DNA of 53,260 nucleotides from Patescibacteria group bacterium (GTDB taxonomy: Bacteria > Patescibacteriota > Gracilibacteria > UM-FILTER-43-11), in assembly GCA_018817125.1 (NCBI GenBank), contig JAHIUN010000014.1:1-53260 (forward strand). Direction: 5' to 3'. Positions within the stretch are counted from its first letter, which is position 1. Every line of letters begins with the position of its first letter. Positions 18,438 through 26,153 of the stretch are shown piece by piece. The translations under genes were made by a program, and so were the position numbers. Below the pieces are notes generated by a model. That model ran no database searches, had not been told where the DNA came from, and was given only the letters and a program-made list of their open reading frames with translations.

Positions 18438-19007
18438 ATGCAAATCAAAATCAAGTCACAAAACCTTAATTTGAATGATGAACAAAAAGCGCTGATCGAA
18501 TCCAAAGTCGAAAAACTAAAAAATCTGGCTGACCGTCTGGACGATGAATCGGCTGAGTTCAGAGTAGAGGTAAGGCATGAAAAAGCCCGCAAAGCGGAAG
18601 ATGCGTACGTCTGTCAGTTAACGATTTTTGTCCCGAACGCGGTTCTTCGGGCCGAATCCCGGGAGGAGAGTATCGAAAACGCCGTGGATGATTGTCTGGA
18701 TAAAATCTACAAACCCATCGAACGCTATAAAGCCAAAATGCACCGGTCAGATAAAAAGGGCTTAGGCGCTAAAGGATTGGAAGATATAGAAAAGCCATCC
18801 GATGAATTTGAAATTCCTAAGATCCTCAGGCGAAAACGATTTTCCGCGAAGGCACCGATGACAGAAGAAGAGGCCATTGAGCGGATGGAAATGATCGGTC
18901 ACGGTTTTTTTCTCTTCAATAATATGGATACCAACCGCTTCAGCATCGTTTATAAACGGGATGACGGGTACTACGGCATTATTGAACCGAAGATGAATAA
19001 CGACTAA
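18438..19007 (+). CDS. hpf: long-form ribosome hibernation factor HPF
   Basis: 189 residues. The N-terminal S30AE/RaiA domain (1 to about 105: QIKIKSQNLNLNDEQKALIESKVEKL, VRHEKARKAEDAYVCQLTIFVPN, SIENAVDDCLDKI) binds the ribosome. The C-terminal dimerisation domain (about 125-185: KAPMTEEEAIERMEMIGHGFFLF, FSIVYKRDDGYYGIIEP) pairs two 70S particles into 100S. It is the long form, as in Gram-positives. The gene has its own extended -10 and ends in a repeat-type hairpin with a short T-run. Confidence 0.93.
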   Translation: MQIKIKSQNLNLNDEQKALIESKVEKLKNLADRLDDESAEFRVEVRHEKARKAEDAYVCQLTIFVPNAVLRAESREESIENAVDDCLDKIYKPIERYKAKMHRSDKKGLGAKGLEDIEKPSDEFEIPKILRRKRFSAKAPMTEEEAIERMEMIGHGFFLFNNMDTNRFSIVYKRDDGYYGIIEPKMNND

Positions 19008-19023
19008 TCAGTCTTAAATCATC

Positions 19024-19087
19024 AGTCTTAAGTCCTAAGCAGGCCACAGTCCTGAGGCTTAAGACTTACTGCTTAAGACTTAAGACT
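19024..19087 (+). terminator. repeat-armed hairpin terminator after hpf
   Basis: AGTCTTAAGTCCTAAGCAG (19024-19042) pairs with 19069-19087 over 19 bp with one mismatch, followed by TTTTATTG. Each arm is two copies of a CTTAAG-centred unit. A third copy stands upstream (19009-19020) and others in the loop. Confidence 0.75.
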
Positions 19088-19095
19088 TTTATTGA

Positions 19096-20376
19096 ATGAG
19101 ACCACCCTTCTCACAATTCGTCCGAAAACTAGTGTTTATTTCGCCATTTGTATTTCCGGCTTATTTACTGCGCTTTCAGGTGGTCGGAATCCCGTTTACT
19201 GCTGCTGAAATCTTTATTTATCTGCTTTTTGGTCTGTGGATTCTGAGTTTGTTTCAGGCGCATCGTCAGGTAGACTGGGATGTAAAGACGCGCTGGTATT
19301 GGTATGTGGTTTTTTTAATTTTAACCGGAGCCACGCTGGGTGCCCTGACGGCGCCGGATTTTTTGAGTCTGCCGAGCGGTGAGATCCTTAACGCGAAACG
19401 CGCCACTCTGGGGGTCTGGAAAGGGTGGGCTATGGCGCCTATTCTGTATTTTGCGGTGCTGACTCAGGTTTTGAAAACGGAAGCAGATGCTGAAAAGATC
19501 CTCCGCTCCCTTATCTACTCTGCCACACTTGTCTGTCTGCTTGCGTACTTTTTTGGTCTTTTTGGCGCTGGCATAACCATCGACCTCCGGCTGAGAGGGT
19601 TTTATGAATCCGCTAATTACCTGGCGCTTTACATCGTGCCGGCTGTCCTCATCAACATCTATTTCCTTCTCCGCTGCGGAACCGCCCCTCCTTCCCATCA
19701 GGATTATATCGATTTATCCACCTTGGTGGTATTGCTGTACAGTTTGTTTTTTACACAATCTTACGCGGGAGTGATTGGTGTGTTTGGTGCGCTAGGGCTG
19801 TACGCGCTTTATTTTTTATTCAAAAACCCAAAGCAACGAAAGAAGATTGGAGTCTCTTTGCTGATCCTGACTGCCACGTTTGTCGTGATTATTGTGAGCC
19901 AGCTGAATACCCCGAAATTCAGGCAGTTTTTAGATTTTAAAAACCGTTCCAGCACCACCGTGCGCTTAGAAATCTATCAAACATCCTACCATCTGGTAAA
20001 AAACAACATTTTTACAGGAATAGGCCCCGGTCTTTTTCAGGCCAACTATCAGATCAGCGCTCCGGAAGTACTTGAGCGCGCCCCCCTGGAATGGAACATG
20101 CCCCATTCCCACAATATTTTTATCGGGTTCTGGCTCAACGCGGGTCTGATCGGCTTAATAGCTTTCCTGATTCTCATCGTCTTATGCCATACGTCTTTCA
20201 CCTTCCCATTGATTGCCCTGTGGGGCATTTTGGTTCACGGATTGTTTGATATGCCGTTCTGGAAAAATGACTTGGCTATGATATTTTGGTTAATCGTTGC
20301 CTCTGTTTTGGTTTTGCAAAAACTAAGTCTTAAAAAAGCTCAAAATCCTAAACTCGAAACCCGAAAAAAATCTTAA
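19096..20376 (+). CDS. O-antigen ligase / Wzy-like membrane protein
   Basis: 426 residues with about ten to twelve hydrophobic helices. The C-terminal half carries the Wzy_C/WaaL family region: TTVRLEIYQTSYHLVKNN, GIGPGLFQANY, and PHSHNIFIGFWLNAGLIGLIAFL with a conserved His in the external loop. This family joins or polymerises lipid-linked glycans at the outer face of the membrane, so it may build a surface polysaccharide or glycosylate surface proteins. The last 11 residues and the stop are encoded by the left arm of the 20341-20468 repeat, so the C-terminal tail was created by that element. Confidence 0.87.
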   Translation: MRPPFSQFVRKLVFISPFVFPAYLLRFQVVGIPFTAAEIFIYLLFGLWILSLFQAHRQVDWDVKTRWYWYVVFLILTGATLGALTAPDFLSLPSGEILNAKRATLGVWKGWAMAPILYFAVLTQVLKTEADAEKILRSLIYSATLVCLLAYFFGLFGAGITIDLRLRGFYESANYLALYIVPAVLINIYFLLRCGTAPPSHQDYIDLSTLVVLLYSLFFTQSYAGVIGVFGALGLYALYFLFKNPKQRKKIGVSLLILTATFVVIIVSQLNTPKFRQFLDFKNRSSTTVRLEIYQTSYHLVKNNIFTGIGPGLFQANYQISAPEVLERAPLEWNMPHSHNIFIGFWLNAGLIGLIAFLILIVLCHTSFTFPLIALWGILVHGLFDMPFWKNDLAMIFWLIVASVLVLQKLSLKKAQNPKLETRKKS

Positions 20377-20468
20377 ATTCAAATATCAAATGCTCCAAAT
20401 ATTTTAACATTAGCATTTTGAAAATTTGAAAATTGTTTCGAATTTCGAGATTCGAATTTCGTATTTTG
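20341..20468. repeat. large imperfect palindrome spanning the wzy-like 3' end and the spacer
   Basis: The left arm (20341-20393) and right arm (20413-20468) are imperfect reverse complements, with shared pieces such as CAAAAT, TCGAAA, TTCAAAT and AAATGC. The right arm repeats the unit TTCGAATTTCGA. The left arm is partly coding. Confidence 0.65.
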
Positions 20469-20475
20469 TTTCAGT

Positions 20476-21195
20476 ATGGAACTCATCTCGCTAAAAAGCC
20501 GGCGCCTGAAACCCAACGACGATCTCCTCGCGGCGCTCAAAAAAGCGTTCGGAAAAAGAAAGCTTAAAGAAGGCGATATCCTCGTGATCGCGTCCAAAGC
20601 CGTGGCGTACAGCCAGGGCCGTTTAGTGCTAGTTAAAAGTAAAAAAGAATTCAGAAAGCTGATTGAAAAAGAAGCCGATGCGGTTCTGGATGAAGGTGAA
20701 ATGGTCATCACACTTAAAAATCACATCCTCATTCCCAACGCCGGGATCGACAATAGTAACACACCAAAAAATACCGTCGTCCTATGGCCGGATAAACCTT
20801 TTAAGGCGGCCCAGAAAATCCGTCAGAAATTGATTAAAAATTACAAAATTAAAAATTTAGGAATTGTTATAAGTGATTCTCATTGTCAGCCCCTTCGCGC
20901 AGGAACATCGGGCATCGCGATTGGCTGGGCAGGTTTTATGGGCGTTCAGGATGAGCGGGGTAATAAGGATCTGTTCGGAAAAAAAATGGAATACACGCAG
21001 ATCGCGGTGGCCGACGACCTTGCCTCATCCGCTAATCTGCTGATGGGCGAGACCAACGCCTCCATTCCCTTTGTCATCGCGCGCGGATTAAAAGTAAAAT
21101 GGTCAGAAAAAAAGTTTTCGGAAAAAGATTATTTCATCCACCCGAAAGAATGTATTTATAAGCATTTTTACAGCAAAAAACTTTTGAATACCTAA
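20476..21195 (+). CDS. CofE-like F420-0:glutamate ligase family protein
   Basis: 239 residues. Family signatures are KEGDILVIASKAVAYSQGR, NAGIDNSN, ISDSHCQPLRAGTSGIAIGWAG and DDLASSANLLMGE. In F420-producing organisms CofE adds gamma-linked glutamates to coenzyme F420-0. Homologues occur widely in CPR bacteria that lack the rest of the pathway, so the true substrate is uncertain, and no cofC, cofD or fbiC is visible here. The gene starts 7 bases past a repeat hairpin, with no SD site. Confidence 0.88.
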   Translation: MELISLKSRRLKPNDDLLAALKKAFGKRKLKEGDILVIASKAVAYSQGRLVLVKSKKEFRKLIEKEADAVLDEGEMVITLKNHILIPNAGIDNSNTPKNTVVLWPDKPFKAAQKIRQKLIKNYKIKNLGIVISDSHCQPLRAGTSGIAIGWAGFMGVQDERGNKDLFGKKMEYTQIAVADDLASSANLLMGETNASIPFVIARGLKVKWSEKKFSEKDYFIHPKECIYKHFYSKKLLNT

Positions 21196-21223
21196 AAAAA
21201 TGGGACGCCCTTTCGAGCGTCCC
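21194..21223 (-). terminator. intrinsic terminator of the 69-residue gene
   Basis: On the minus strand GGGACGC, loop, GCGTCCC, then ATTTTTTT: a strong intrinsic terminator. On the plus strand the same hairpin lies just after cofE-like but lacks a T-run. Confidence 0.85.
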
Positions 21224-21268
21224 AAATGGGTGCATGCAAACCAGTTCGAACCGCTCTAGGTCAGGATG

Positions 21269-21478
21269 TTACAGGATCTGGTGTCCGGTGTATGCATCAC
21301 ACACCTTGGTTTCGGTGACGCAGGCACGGATGCGCACTGTCCCACCTCTTACCGACGGGACCCTGAGGGTGATGTCCGTCGGATAACTTTCAATCCCATT
21401 TCGCCGCTTGCGTGCGGCGTTTTTCAACTTCCGCTGATCAGCTGGGTGTAGAGTAGAAAAGCAGCCTTTTTGTGCCAT
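21269..21478 (-). CDS. small high-GC basic protein, 69 aa
   Basis: 69 residues starting MAQKGCFSTLHPADQ, with a basic patch (RKLKNAARKRRNG) and a beta-rich end (ITLRVPSVRGGTVRIRACV). No family recognised. The ATG at 21478 is chosen because an AAGGAGGAG site lies 6 bases upstream on the minus strand, the strongest Shine-Dalgarno site in the window. It has its own TTGACA/TAAAAT promoter, a leader of about 120 nt and an intrinsic terminator. Together with 331-687 it forms a distinct class of small, high-GC, self-contained units. A function cannot be assigned. Confidence 0.7.
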   Translation of the reverse strand: MAQKGCFSTLHPADQRKLKNAARKRRNGIESYPTDITLRVPSVRGGTVRIRACVTETKVCDAYTGHQIL

Positions 21479-21600
21479 GTACACTCCTCCTTGAGGTAGG
21501 TTTTCAGTACTACGCTTACAGGTTTGCGGTTTGCGATGCTCCCTTTGGTCTTAAGATCAGCCACACCGAATAGGGTGGGCAAGAGTCTAAAAACAGACCG
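21479..21600 (-). promoter_or_regulatory. long structured leader of the 69-residue gene
   Basis: About 120 nt of untranslated RNA. It begins with a GTCT-GTTTTT-AGAC hairpin (21585-21598), followed by a CACC...GGTG pairing region, and ends with the SD site. No known riboswitch class is recognised. An attenuator or RNA-binding site is possible. Confidence 0.45.
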
Positions 21601-21605
21601 CCCCT

Positions 21606-21633
21606 ATTTTATCCGTAAAATTTTATATGTCAA
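21606..21633 (-). promoter_or_regulatory. consensus promoter of the 69-residue gene
   Basis: On the minus strand TTGACA (21633-21628), 16 bases, TAAAAT (21611-21606). Confidence 0.7.
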
Positions 21634-21638
21634 TTGCA

Positions 21639-21727
21639 AACGAAATGACGATATAACGAAATGACATAAGATTGTTAATTCGGTCTGTTTTGTTGTATGG
21701 TCATATCGTCATTTCGTCACTTCGTTA
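21639..21727. repeat. repeat-armed hairpin directly before purN
   Basis: The left arm holds AACGAAATGACG twice in altered form (21639-21665). The right arm is TCGTCATTTCGTCACTTCG and flanking bases (21702-21727). About 22 of 26 positions pair. The purN ATG at 21730 follows at once. Confidence 0.7.
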
Positions 21728-21729
21728 TT

Positions 21730-22344
21730 ATGTACAAAGTAGCCGTTCTCGCCTCTACCAATGGCACCAATTTCCAGTCCCTCATCGACGCCAAAAAGTC
21801 AGGGGTTTTAAAAGACAATGTCGAACTTTGCTGTTTGGTGACTAATAAAGAGTGCGGCGCCATCGAAAAAGCCATATCAGCCGGCATTCCCTATTATATA
21901 GTCGATCAAAAGGGAGAAAGCCGTGAGGAATTTGATGATAAGGTTATGACCATTCTGGATGAATACCAGCCCGACCTCCTTGTCCTCGGCGGTTATATGC
22001 GGATTGTCAGCAATGGTATGGTCGATAAATACCGCAACCGCATCATTAACATTCACCCCAGCTTACTCCCCAAATATGGCGGAGGAATAGATGTGTCTGT
22101 GCATCAGGCTGTTATCGACGCTGGTGAAGAAGAAACTGGCATGACCATCCATCTTCTCGATGAAGGGGTGGACACGGGCCCGATTGTCCTCCAGAAATCC
22201 TGCCCCGTCGATTCGTCCGACACACCGGAAATCCTGAAAGAAAAAGTGCAGGCGCTGGAAAAAGAGTGGTATCCCAAAGTCGTCCAGCTGTTCGCGGATG
22301 GGAAAGTTACCGTTCAAGATAACCACGTTGTGATCCATGAATAA
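21730..22344 (+). CDS. purN: phosphoribosylglycinamide formyltransferase PurN
   Basis: 204 residues. It transfers a formyl group from 10-formyl-THF to GAR in purine synthesis. Motifs are VAVLASTNGTNFQSLIDA (GxGSN region with S/T change), PDLLVLGGYMRIV, NIHPSLLP (catalytic Asn/His) and the GxTIHxLDEGVDTGPI loop with its Asp. The in-frame upstream start at 21697 would be encoded by the repeat arm, so the ATG at 21730 is preferred. The stop overlaps the next start in ATGAATAA (22337-22344), suggesting translational coupling. Confidence 0.94.
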   Translation: MYKVAVLASTNGTNFQSLIDAKKSGVLKDNVELCCLVTNKECGAIEKAISAGIPYYIVDQKGESREEFDDKVMTILDEYQPDLLVLGGYMRIVSNGMVDKYRNRIINIHPSLLPKYGGGIDVSVHQAVIDAGEEETGMTIHLLDEGVDTGPIVLQKSCPVDSSDTPEILKEKVQALEKEWYPKVVQLFADGKVTVQDNHVVIHE

Positions 22345-23281
22345 TTATCTGGCTTTCTGGAAGACAAACAAACGGCGTAATTTATGGCAGCATCCGGTTT
22401 GGGCGGCTTTTCAGAGCGCGGTTCATCGGAAGGTTTTTTTAGCTGAGGCAGAAGGAGCTTCAGCATTACTCATAAAACACAATCTCACTCTTGGTTTTTG
22501 CTGGCTGGAATGCCCGAGGGGTCCGCTTTTTAAGGACGAAAAAAGTTTGTTACAGGTTCTGATGGACATCCGTAAAACCGCCAAAAGGGAAAAAGCGATT
22601 TTTGTCCGCCTGTCTCCCTTTGAACAATTGGACATCGGACACCTGCCTGCCGGTAGGCAAGGTTGGAAATTAGACATTGCGAAGCATGACCATCAGCCGC
22701 AAACCAGCCTCATCCTCGATTTAGACCAAAGTGAAGAAGATATTCTGAAACAGATGAAGCCGAAGGGGCGTTACAACATCAAAGTAGCGGAAAAACACGA
22801 AGTAACCGTTGAGCCCAGTCTGGATGTCGACACGTTTCACCATTTGCTTTCTACCACTGGTTTTCGAGATAAATTCGGCATTCATCCAGAGTCTTATTAT
22901 CGAAAAATGTTACAATCAATGCCCAAAAATGCTCAATTGCTCCTCGCCAAATGCAATGGACAGGTGATTGCGGGCGGGTTATTCGTTTATTTGGATGAGT
23001 GGGGGATCTATTATTACGGCGCGTCCGCTGAAACCTATCGGAACGTCATGGCACCGTACCTCATTCAATGGGAAGCGATAAAAGAAGCCAAAAAACGCGG
23101 CTGTAAGCATTATGATTTTTTAGGCATTTCACCCGAAGGCGCCAAAGGGCACGCGTGGGCGGGTGTGACGGGATTTAAACAAAAATTCGGCGGCCGCACC
23201 GTCAGTTACCCGCAGGCAAAAGAGATGGTGCTCAGGCCATTCTGGTATTTTATTTATCAATGTTACAAAAGATTCCGATGA
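22337..23281 (+). CDS. FemAB/FemX-like peptidoglycan bridge aminoacyltransferase
   Basis: 314 residues. The GNAT-fold transferase family adds amino acids from aminoacyl-tRNA to lipid II peptide side chains. Visible pieces are LWQHPVWAAFQSAV, IFVRLSPFEQ, SLILDLDQSEEDILKQMKPKGRYNIKVAEK, YYYGASAETYRNVMAPYLIQWEAIKEAKKRGCKHYDFLGI and GVTGFKQKFGG. Around residues 102-108 an LPAGRQG insertion is encoded by a palindromic element. It overlaps purN by 8 bases and yjbQ by 4 (ATGA, stop TGA), so the three form an operon. Confidence 0.88.
   Translation: MNNYLAFWKTNKRRNLWQHPVWAAFQSAVHRKVFLAEAEGASALLIKHNLTLGFCWLECPRGPLFKDEKSLLQVLMDIRKTAKREKAIFVRLSPFEQLDIGHLPAGRQGWKLDIAKHDHQPQTSLILDLDQSEEDILKQMKPKGRYNIKVAEKHEVTVEPSLDVDTFHHLLSTTGFRDKFGIHPESYYRKMLQSMPKNAQLLLAKCNGQVIAGGLFVYLDEWGIYYYGASAETYRNVMAPYLIQWEAIKEAKKRGCKHYDFLGISPEGAKGHAWAGVTGFKQKFGGRTVSYPQAKEMVLRPFWYFIYQCYKRFR
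22642..22662. repeat. intragenic CCTGCCTGCCGG-type palindrome (LPAGRQG element)
   Basis: CCTGCCTGCC followed by GGTAGGCAAGG, a near-palindrome translated as LPAGRQG inside the FemX-like protein. This element recurs in CPR proteins and is probably tolerated in a surface loop. Confidence 0.8.
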
Positions 23282-23667
23282 AAACCTTCAAAATTTCAAC
23301 CAAAGGCAGAACCGTGATAAATAATATTACAGATGATGTCCGCAAAGTCGTCACGGACATGAAAATCGATGACGGCATTGTTACGGTTTACTGCCCGCAT
23401 ACTACGGCAGGCATTCTGATTAACGAAAGCGATGATCCGGCGGTCCAGCGCGACATCCTTCGCCGGCTGAACGATCTGGTTCCGCTCAATCTGGAATACG
23501 ACCACGAGGAGGGCAATTCCGACGCCCATATCAAATCTTCTCTCATCGGCTCCTCCGTTCAGGTATTTGCGGAAGGAGGAAAGTTAAAATTGGGTCAATG
23601 GCAGGCCATCTACTTTTGTGAGTTCGATGGTCCGCGTGATAGAGAGGTGTGGATTAAGGAGTCATAA
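23278..23667 (+). CDS. YjbQ / UPF0047 family protein
   Basis: 129 residues. Family hallmarks are KTFKISTKGRTVINNIT, the CPHTTAGILINE motif, EEGNSDAHIKSSLIGSS with putative metal or phosphate ligands, and LGQWQAIYFCEFDGPRDR. YjbQ proteins show weak thiamin-phosphate-synthase-like activity, and the physiological role is unclear. The ATG at 23278 overlaps the femX-like TGA. The longer in-frame start at 23260 is rejected. Confidence 0.92.
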   Translation: MKTFKISTKGRTVINNITDDVRKVVTDMKIDDGIVTVYCPHTTAGILINESDDPAVQRDILRRLNDLVPLNLEYDHEEGNSDAHIKSSLIGSSVQVFAEGGKLKLGQWQAIYFCEFDGPRDREVWIKES

Positions 23668-23717
23668 TTTTTGTCATTTCGGTCCTGAATTTGATTCAGG
23701 AAGCGGAGAAATCCCTT
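23668..23717. repeat. REP-like element: GTCATTTCG ... GGAGAAATCCC with inner palindrome
   Basis: TTTTTGTCATTTCG (23668-23681), palindrome CCTGAATTTGATTCAGG (23684-23700), GGAGAAATCCCTT (23705-23717). The outer parts match the left half of the 47154-47259 element. The inner palindrome recurs with one change inside the nucleotidyltransferase gene (40331-40347). Confidence 0.75.
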
Positions 23718-23725
23718 CAAAAAGC

Positions 23726-23754
23726 TTGCCATAAATATTTAAATATGGTATAAT
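23726..23754 (+). promoter_or_regulatory. promoter of the 337-residue hypothetical gene
   Basis: TTGCCA (23726-23731), 17 bases, extended TGG plus TATAAT (23749-23754). Leader about 25 nt without SD. Confidence 0.75.
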
Positions 23755-23785
23755 TTTATGATAATAAAATTTAATCCAAATTATC

Positions 23786-24799
23786 ATGCCTGAAAAAGAA
23801 TCCCCTTATAAAATCAGCCCGCCCGCCAAAAAGGAGCTGAAGACAGACCCTCTGAAAAAAGAGATCAGTAAACCGGAAGAACCCCGTGAAGATATCCAAA
23901 AAAAAGCTTCCGAATTGGTCAAAAAGGCGGATTTGAGTCTTCCTTATGAAGAAACGTATGCTGCGACGCTCGAGGCTCGGGAAAGATTGGCCAGGGAGAA
24001 AGAAAAAGCTGAAAAAGGAAAAGAAGTTTTGAGCAAAAAAGAAAAGCTCCGGAATCAACTTGTGGAAAAGGGGCTTAAAGACGAAGCCTTATTGGCCTTT
24101 GAAAGCGCTTATAACCCGAAAATATCCCCAAAAATCAAACAGATCTTAACAGATAAAAAATTGGACATCCGAAAGCCGCAGACATGGGATACAGTCCATA
24201 AACTTCTCACAACTCCCGCGAAAGACAAACCCTATTTCTGCGAAGCGTATGTGGATGAATACAAGAATTTTATTCCTTTGGTTCCTTTGGTTTCCCCGGA
24301 AGAAAAGCCGGTTTATGTGGCGGATTTTGAAAAAATGGATTTAGAAGGTGAAAATATAATTAAAGGAGATGCGGGTGAGACAGTCGCAGAAGGGCCTGAA
24401 AAAAGAAAAATGGAATTTAATAAGCAGGTGCTGGCGGTTGAGAATCCTGTTAAATCCGTGGACGATGTTTACGCGTATGTGGAAAAACTGCCCAGTGAAT
24501 TGCAGGATGATGTGGCCGTGATGCTGGATGAAAGTGATCTAAAAAACATGAATCTTTTTAAGCTCAGGCAGGTTGCTCAATATATCAATGGCATTGCGGA
24601 AGGCAAGGATAAAAAAGAGCCTCTCCGCAAACTCCGTGTCGCTTTAGGCAGGGAAGCGCTGAGCGAGAAAGATGTCAGAATGGCTGAAAAAGTCGAGGGG
24701 AAAGGGATTTTGGGAATCGATAAGAAAGACCTGCCCCAAAATGTATTTGGCGAAGAAAAGCCACAGGTCAGCGGTATATCCACCCGAAAACCACGATAG
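23786..24799 (+). CDS. hypothetical charged cytoplasmic protein, 337 aa
   Basis: No signal peptide or membrane segment. Residues 1-110 are Lys/Glu-rich and coiled-coil-like (EARERLAREKEKAEKGKEVLSKKEKLRNQL). The middle has a globular stretch (TWDTVHKLLTTPAKDKPYFCEAY). The C-terminal part has helical segments (SVDDVYAYVEKLPSELQDDVAVML). I recognise no family. It has a good promoter and an SD-free leader. Its TAG is one base from the asnS stop, so there is no room for a terminator between the convergent genes. Confidence 0.75.
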   Translation: MPEKESPYKISPPAKKELKTDPLKKEISKPEEPREDIQKKASELVKKADLSLPYEETYAATLEARERLAREKEKAEKGKEVLSKKEKLRNQLVEKGLKDEALLAFESAYNPKISPKIKQILTDKKLDIRKPQTWDTVHKLLTTPAKDKPYFCEAYVDEYKNFIPLVPLVSPEEKPVYVADFEKMDLEGENIIKGDAGETVAEGPEKRKMEFNKQVLAVENPVKSVDDVYAYVEKLPSELQDDVAVMLDESDLKNMNLFKLRQVAQYINGIAEGKDKKEPLRKLRVALGREALSEKDVRMAEKVEGKGILGIDKKDLPQNVFGEEKPQVSGISTRKPR

Positions 24800-24800
24800 G

Positions 24801-26096
24801 CTAAGGCTTTATTCGGTTGATCATTCGTGGGAATGGAATCGTCTCGCGGATATGCTGTGTTCCGCAGATCCAGCCTGTGATCCGTTCCAGCCCATACCCA
24901 AACCCACTGTGCGGCATGGAACCGTATTTCCGCAGATCCAGATACCACTCAAACACTTTCGGGTCGAGTTTGTGTTCTTTGATGCGCCCTATCAGTACGT
25001 CGTAATCGTCTTCACGCTGAGAACCGCCGATGATCTCACCATACCCTTCCGGCGCCAGCAGGTCCGCGCAAAGCGCCCGGCTGTCATCCTCCGGATCACG
25101 CTTCATGTAAAACGCTTTCACTTCAGCGGGGTATTTTTCCACAAAGATCGGCTGGTCATATTTTTTGGTAAGAATTGTCTCATCATCTCCGCCTAAGTCA
25201 TGGTCTGGCTGGATATCCGAACCCATTCCCCTCAGTTCCTCCACCACGTCCGCGTGGGTTTTGCGGATAAAGGGCGCTTTGATCTTTTTCAGCGGTTCGG
25301 TGTCTCGCTCCAGGATCGTCAGCTCTTTCTGATTTACCTCCAGTACCTTTTTTATAATGTGGCAGATGAGTTCTTCCTGGATTTTCAGGTTTTCCTCATG
25401 GTCGCACAGCATTTCCGCATCCATCATCCAGAATTCCGTTAAATGCCGTCTCGTTTTGCTTTTTTCCGCGCGAAAAACAGGGCCAAAATCAAACACGCGC
25501 CCATGGCTCATCACCGCGGCTTCCAGGTAAAGCTGTCCGGATTGTGAAAGGTACGCGCTGCCTTCATCAAAATACTCGATCTCAAACAATTCCGTGGTCC
25601 CTTCGCATGCATTGGGCGTCAGAATAGGGGAGTCGATTTTAATAAATCCGTTCTGATTAAAATAATCATACGTCGCGTTGATGACGGTGTTCCGCACCCG
25701 CTGGATAGCCCATTGCTTACTGCTCCTCAGCCATAAATGCCGATTGTCGAGCAGGAATTCCGGCCCGTGTTCCTTCTTGCTGATGGGATATTCGTCCGTC
25801 GGCTGATGGATGATTTCAATACCCGATATCTGCATCTCAAACACATCGTCATGCTTGGGGTGCTGGGTGATCTTTCCCGTTACTTTAACGGAGGATTCGG
25901 CCGTCAGTTTATCAGCGGTTTCCATCACATCATCAGGCGTATCGCCCTTAAAAGCCACGGCCTGCATCAGTCCGCTGCCGTCCCGCAATTGAAGGAAATA
26001 GATCTTCCCGCTGCCACGCTTGTTATACATCCAGCCTTGGATGGTGGCTTCTTTATCAACATGGTTTTTGGCGTCTGAAATTCGGATAACACTCAT
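24801..26096 (-). CDS. asnS: asparaginyl-tRNA synthetase
   Basis: 431 residues, class II aaRS of the AspRS/AsnRS group. The N-terminal OB fold (ATIQGWMYNKRGSGKIYFLQLRDGSG) binds the anticodon. Motif 2 lies around FRAEKSKTRRHLTEFWMMDAEM and motif 3 is GFGYGLERITGWICG, ending RETIPFPRMINRI. The HLTEFWM form and the FPR(M)INRI tail favour AsnRS over AspRS. Possible promoter on the minus strand: TTGTAT (26150-26145), 17 bases, TAATCT (26127-26122), leader about 20 nt. Confidence 0.95.
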   Translation of the reverse strand: MSVIRISDAKNHVDKEATIQGWMYNKRGSGKIYFLQLRDGSGLMQAVAFKGDTPDDVMETADKLTAESSVKVTGKITQHPKHDDVFEMQISGIEIIHQPTDEYPISKKEHGPEFLLDNRHLWLRSSKQWAIQRVRNTVINATYDYFNQNGFIKIDSPILTPNACEGTTELFEIEYFDEGSAYLSQSGQLYLEAAVMSHGRVFDFGPVFRAEKSKTRRHLTEFWMMDAEMLCDHEENLKIQEELICHIIKKVLEVNQKELTILERDTEPLKKIKAPFIRKTHADVVEELRGMGSDIQPDHDLGGDDETILTKKYDQPIFVEKYPAEVKAFYMKRDPEDDSRALCADLLAPEGYGEIIGGSQREDDYDVLIGRIKEHKLDPKVFEWYLDLRKYGSMPHSGFGYGLERITGWICGTQHIRETIPFPRMINRIKP

Positions 26097-26153
26097 ATTT
26101 TTAGATTAAAAGACGCCTCATAGATTATCAATTTTTGTGTCTAAATACAATCA

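Noticed and set aside
21225-21300. Possible tRNA because of GGTTCGAACTGG on the minus strand
   Set aside because: No acceptor, D or anticodon arms fold around it; the stretch is the 3' untranslated part of the 69-residue gene.
24672-25196. 174-codon plus-strand ORF across the 23786 gene end and asnS
   Set aside because: It runs antisense through conserved asnS motifs and out of frame with the 23786 gene; no initiation signal.
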